DNA from: Hetaerina americana | Taxonomy: Eukaryota > Arthropoda > Insecta > Odonata > Calopterygidae | Direction of reading: 5' to 3' | Assembly: GCA_022747635.1 (NCBI GenBank) | Contig: JAKTNV010000078.1 | Location: 1,550,001-1,614,000 of the forward strand | Length of the DNA: 64,000 nt | Shown: positions 61,881-64,000 of the stretch, in pieces | Layout of the letters: each line of letters opens with the position of its first letter | How positions within the stretch are numbered: position 1 is the first letter of the stretch | The notes under the pieces: model-generated | The model's database searches: none | Seen by the model: the letters and a program-made list of their open reading frames with translations, nothing else | Told to the model about the DNA's origin: nothing | Made by a program: the position numbers and the translations under genes

Positions 61881-61960
61881 AATATCTACATCTACATAAC
61901 ACCCCGTAAGCCGCCGCAAGAGGACATGTGGCGGGGGGTGTTAGGTCACCACCTGTAAAA
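61881..61960 (+). repeat. GGCGGGGGG hairpin-type repeat, copy 4
   Basis: The best-preserved copy: ATATCTACATCTACATAACA, CCCCGTAAGCCGCCGCAAGA, GGACATGTGGCGGGGGGTGT, TAGGTCACCACC. AACACCCC pairs with GGGGTGTT and CCGCC with GGCGG, leaving an internal GTAAG bulge and a 14-nt loop, so the RNA or single-stranded DNA would fold into a stable imperfect hairpin. Confidence 0.7.
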
Positions 61961-62930
61961 GGGAACAAAACCACATGCATAATGAACACACACATGCAAA
62001 CCTATACCCATTGTGACGAATAGCATATACAAAGTACAGACTTAACAGCCATAGCGAAGGTTGGCGAGTTCTTCATGTTTCTCCAAGTGTCGACACGATT
62101 TAAAAAATACTTACTTCATTTATGCAAATACTCCATTGCGCTTTTCATTTATTTATTAACAGGAATTGATCTTCGTTCATTCAGTCACCAAACAAACATG
62201 CAATGATGAGCCAGGTTTGACCATCATATTATTTCTTGTTTACATTTATATCCTCTTTTTGTATTATCTTTAAAATTCGCAACTTGAGATCAGCCTAAAA
62301 CTCCTACTTTATCGCAGCAATTTTGATCAAGTTATCGTCAATTAGTAGCAGTTTACCTCTCTACTTCTAAATTAAAACATTCTTCCTTGGGAAACAATAT
62401 CACACGCTTTTTGATTACAGAGTGTTAAATTACATGTATAAGCATGTTGTCGACGATTAAAAATCGAGTAACTAGGTTTCAAAACATTCCGTAGGTGCTA
62501 CACTCAAATTACTACCATTTAATGATACATGAGCATTATACTCTAATCAACACGGGAAAATAACTAAATTGTTGTTAAGTATTTCAAACAGAATACTCTT
62601 ATTTCGGAAATTTCAACAATATCTTCATCGAACGCGCCGGTACAATTTTTTTCTCGAAAAATATGCGAGTGACGTCATACATGTACCTATTGGTCTTCCT
62701 TCGAGGAACTGCGACGAAAAACTCAAACACCCTGAGGAATTCCAGGGAAAAGAAAAGCCATTCGGTTTGAACGAGTACTGGGGAGGCATCGGCGTAAAAA
62801 TTTCAAGGAACTACCGACGATTTTCTTTCGCCTTAGAATGCACCTTTACCCGGCCCGTCGCCGCAGGACAAAGTACACATCATTCGAGGGGAGCGGGCAA
62901 GCCGGGAGCTCTCGTGACCTCATCTTTTAT
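61961..62930. other. Unique DNA, nothing recognised
   Basis: AT-rich, becoming balanced after 62600. The 139-codon frame at 62569-62988 runs into the purine island and shows no domain. Confidence 0.5.
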
Positions 62931-62934
62931 CGAA

Positions 62935-63110
62935 CGACGCGAGAAGGGGATGTGGACGATGCCAGAGAGGCAGAAGGGGAAGGGTTAAAGGAGAGGGGAG
63001 GCATCAGAAGCGGGAGGGAGTAGAAGGGAAGACGCGGAGGGAGAAGGAAGAAGAGAGAGGGGGAGAGAAGGGATGGAGGGGAAGGAAAAAATGAGAATGA
63101 GGTCGAGCCA
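62935..63110 (+). other. Purine-rich island
   Basis: Purine-rich on the + strand, with GAAGAAGAGAGAGGGGGAGAG near 63047-63067 and GGGATGGAGGGGAAGG. No gene. Confidence 0.5.
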
Positions 63111-64000
63111 TGAAATAATCCGAGGTGAGAATATGAAAAAGAGAAACATCTCGCAAACGGAAGCCACGCGTAGAGATGCCACTAATGCGTTAAGTTAAAA
63201 CAACTGAGAAACTCTCCAGAGCTGATTACAAGGCACACGTCAATCAGGTGATGTTTTTTCATGAAAATTGCACCAAAGAGTGGTAAGTTTTGAGAAAAGA
63301 CTTTCGAGAAAAATGTGTTTAAGTTTTCGAAAGTGCCTTGCTTCATCCCGCACGTTTATTTAGTTATCCAATGCTTTTTAACTGATTTTAATACTTTCGT
63401 TAACTATAAAAATGTTTCAGACATAAAAAAACTCAGAATAATAATTTCTGAGGATAAAATAAAACCGGCAAGGTTGTAAACACGTGCTAAAAAGTTTCTT
63501 AAGAAGTAATTTGCGGCGTTCGGATGAATTTGGTTGGTTTACGGGTTCCCATGCCAACACGGAGGAAACCCGCAAGTAAACTAGCCTAACTCATATGCTA
63601 AAATGCTTTTTCCCAAAATGTAGGAGTATTTTGAATATCAAATTGAAGGCAACTGCTCCAGAAAGCCGACCAAGAATGTATGAAAAATTCTTGCTGCACG
63701 GTGGAAAGTCAGAAATTTCAAAAATGATTGTTATAAATGAATTCAATCATAAGAGACAGTCGTACAATACTCATCAATTTTAAGCTTAATATAATCCTTT
63801 TTTTTCAAAACTGAAACCACCCGTAATTGTTGCAATTAGTCCTTGTTGGTACAAGAAAGCATTAGAGATTAAAAAATTTTTGTTTTGGAAGTTTTGGAAA
63901 TTGATATCAGGACGAGGAATAATATAACTGCTCAACTTTTCTGAGTCTAATATGTAACATAATGGTATTTTGAGTAACTAATGGTTTTTTTCGTAAATGG
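63111..64000. other. AT-rich unique DNA, nothing recognised
   Basis: No accepted gene, repeat or RNA signal up to the end of the window. Confidence 0.5.

Overview
The window looks like nuclear DNA from an arthropod, most probably an insect, taken from a gene desert or a very large intron. The reasons are indirect. It has no bacterial gene organisation and no open frame that reads as a recognisable host protein. It does have long TA and TA/CATA microsatellites, a mariner element with TA target duplications, tRNA-derived SINEs, a decayed non-LTR retrotransposon, and a short GGCGGGGGG hairpin repeat of a kind I remember from insect genomes. The species cannot be named from the sequence alone.

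Layout. 0-14 kb: AT-rich unique DNA with purine-rich islands at about 100-560, 1606-1760, 6360-6690 and 13905-14065, and a tRNA-like fragment near 4.95 kb. 14-16.3 kb: two copies of one tRNA-SINE in opposite orientation, a perfect 17-bp hairpin beside one of them, and a second degraded tRNA-like unit. 21-22.7 kb: three TA-type microsatellites around a purine island. 24.9-25.6 kb: remains of a non-LTR reverse transcriptase, broken by stops and frameshifts. 28.9 kb: a SINE tail fragment. 29.9-45 kb: unique DNA punctuated by GA-rich islands (29.9, 32.0, 33.7, 39.2, 41.2 and 43.3 kb), a perfect 24-bp hairpin at 30.7 kb and a two-unit tandem repeat at 41.8-42.1 kb. 47.3-59.2 kb: the most structured part, a 1.5-kb inverted duplication whose arms each carry a 930-bp internally deleted mariner. 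The spacer and inner flank hold a CpG-rich tract, a fold-back element and a decayed hammerhead-like motif. 55-62 kb: four copies of the GGCGGGGG hairpin repeat. 62.9 kb: a last purine island.

The only convincing protein-coding sequence is mariner transposase. Both copies keep the N-terminal DNA-binding part and the last two catalytic aspartates with the 34-residue mariner spacing, but an in-frame internal deletion has removed the first aspartate. The right copy is open to its end (220 codons). The left copy differs from it by one substitution that makes a premature stop. Neither can be catalytically active, but the open copy could still make an end-binding protein.

The islands are rich in GAGAG, and some also hold GCCAT/ATGGC. 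Most are purine-rich on the same strand. That fits regulatory DNA or one long transcription unit, but nothing here proves either. All similarity statements come from reading the sequence by eye. No database search or alignment program was run.
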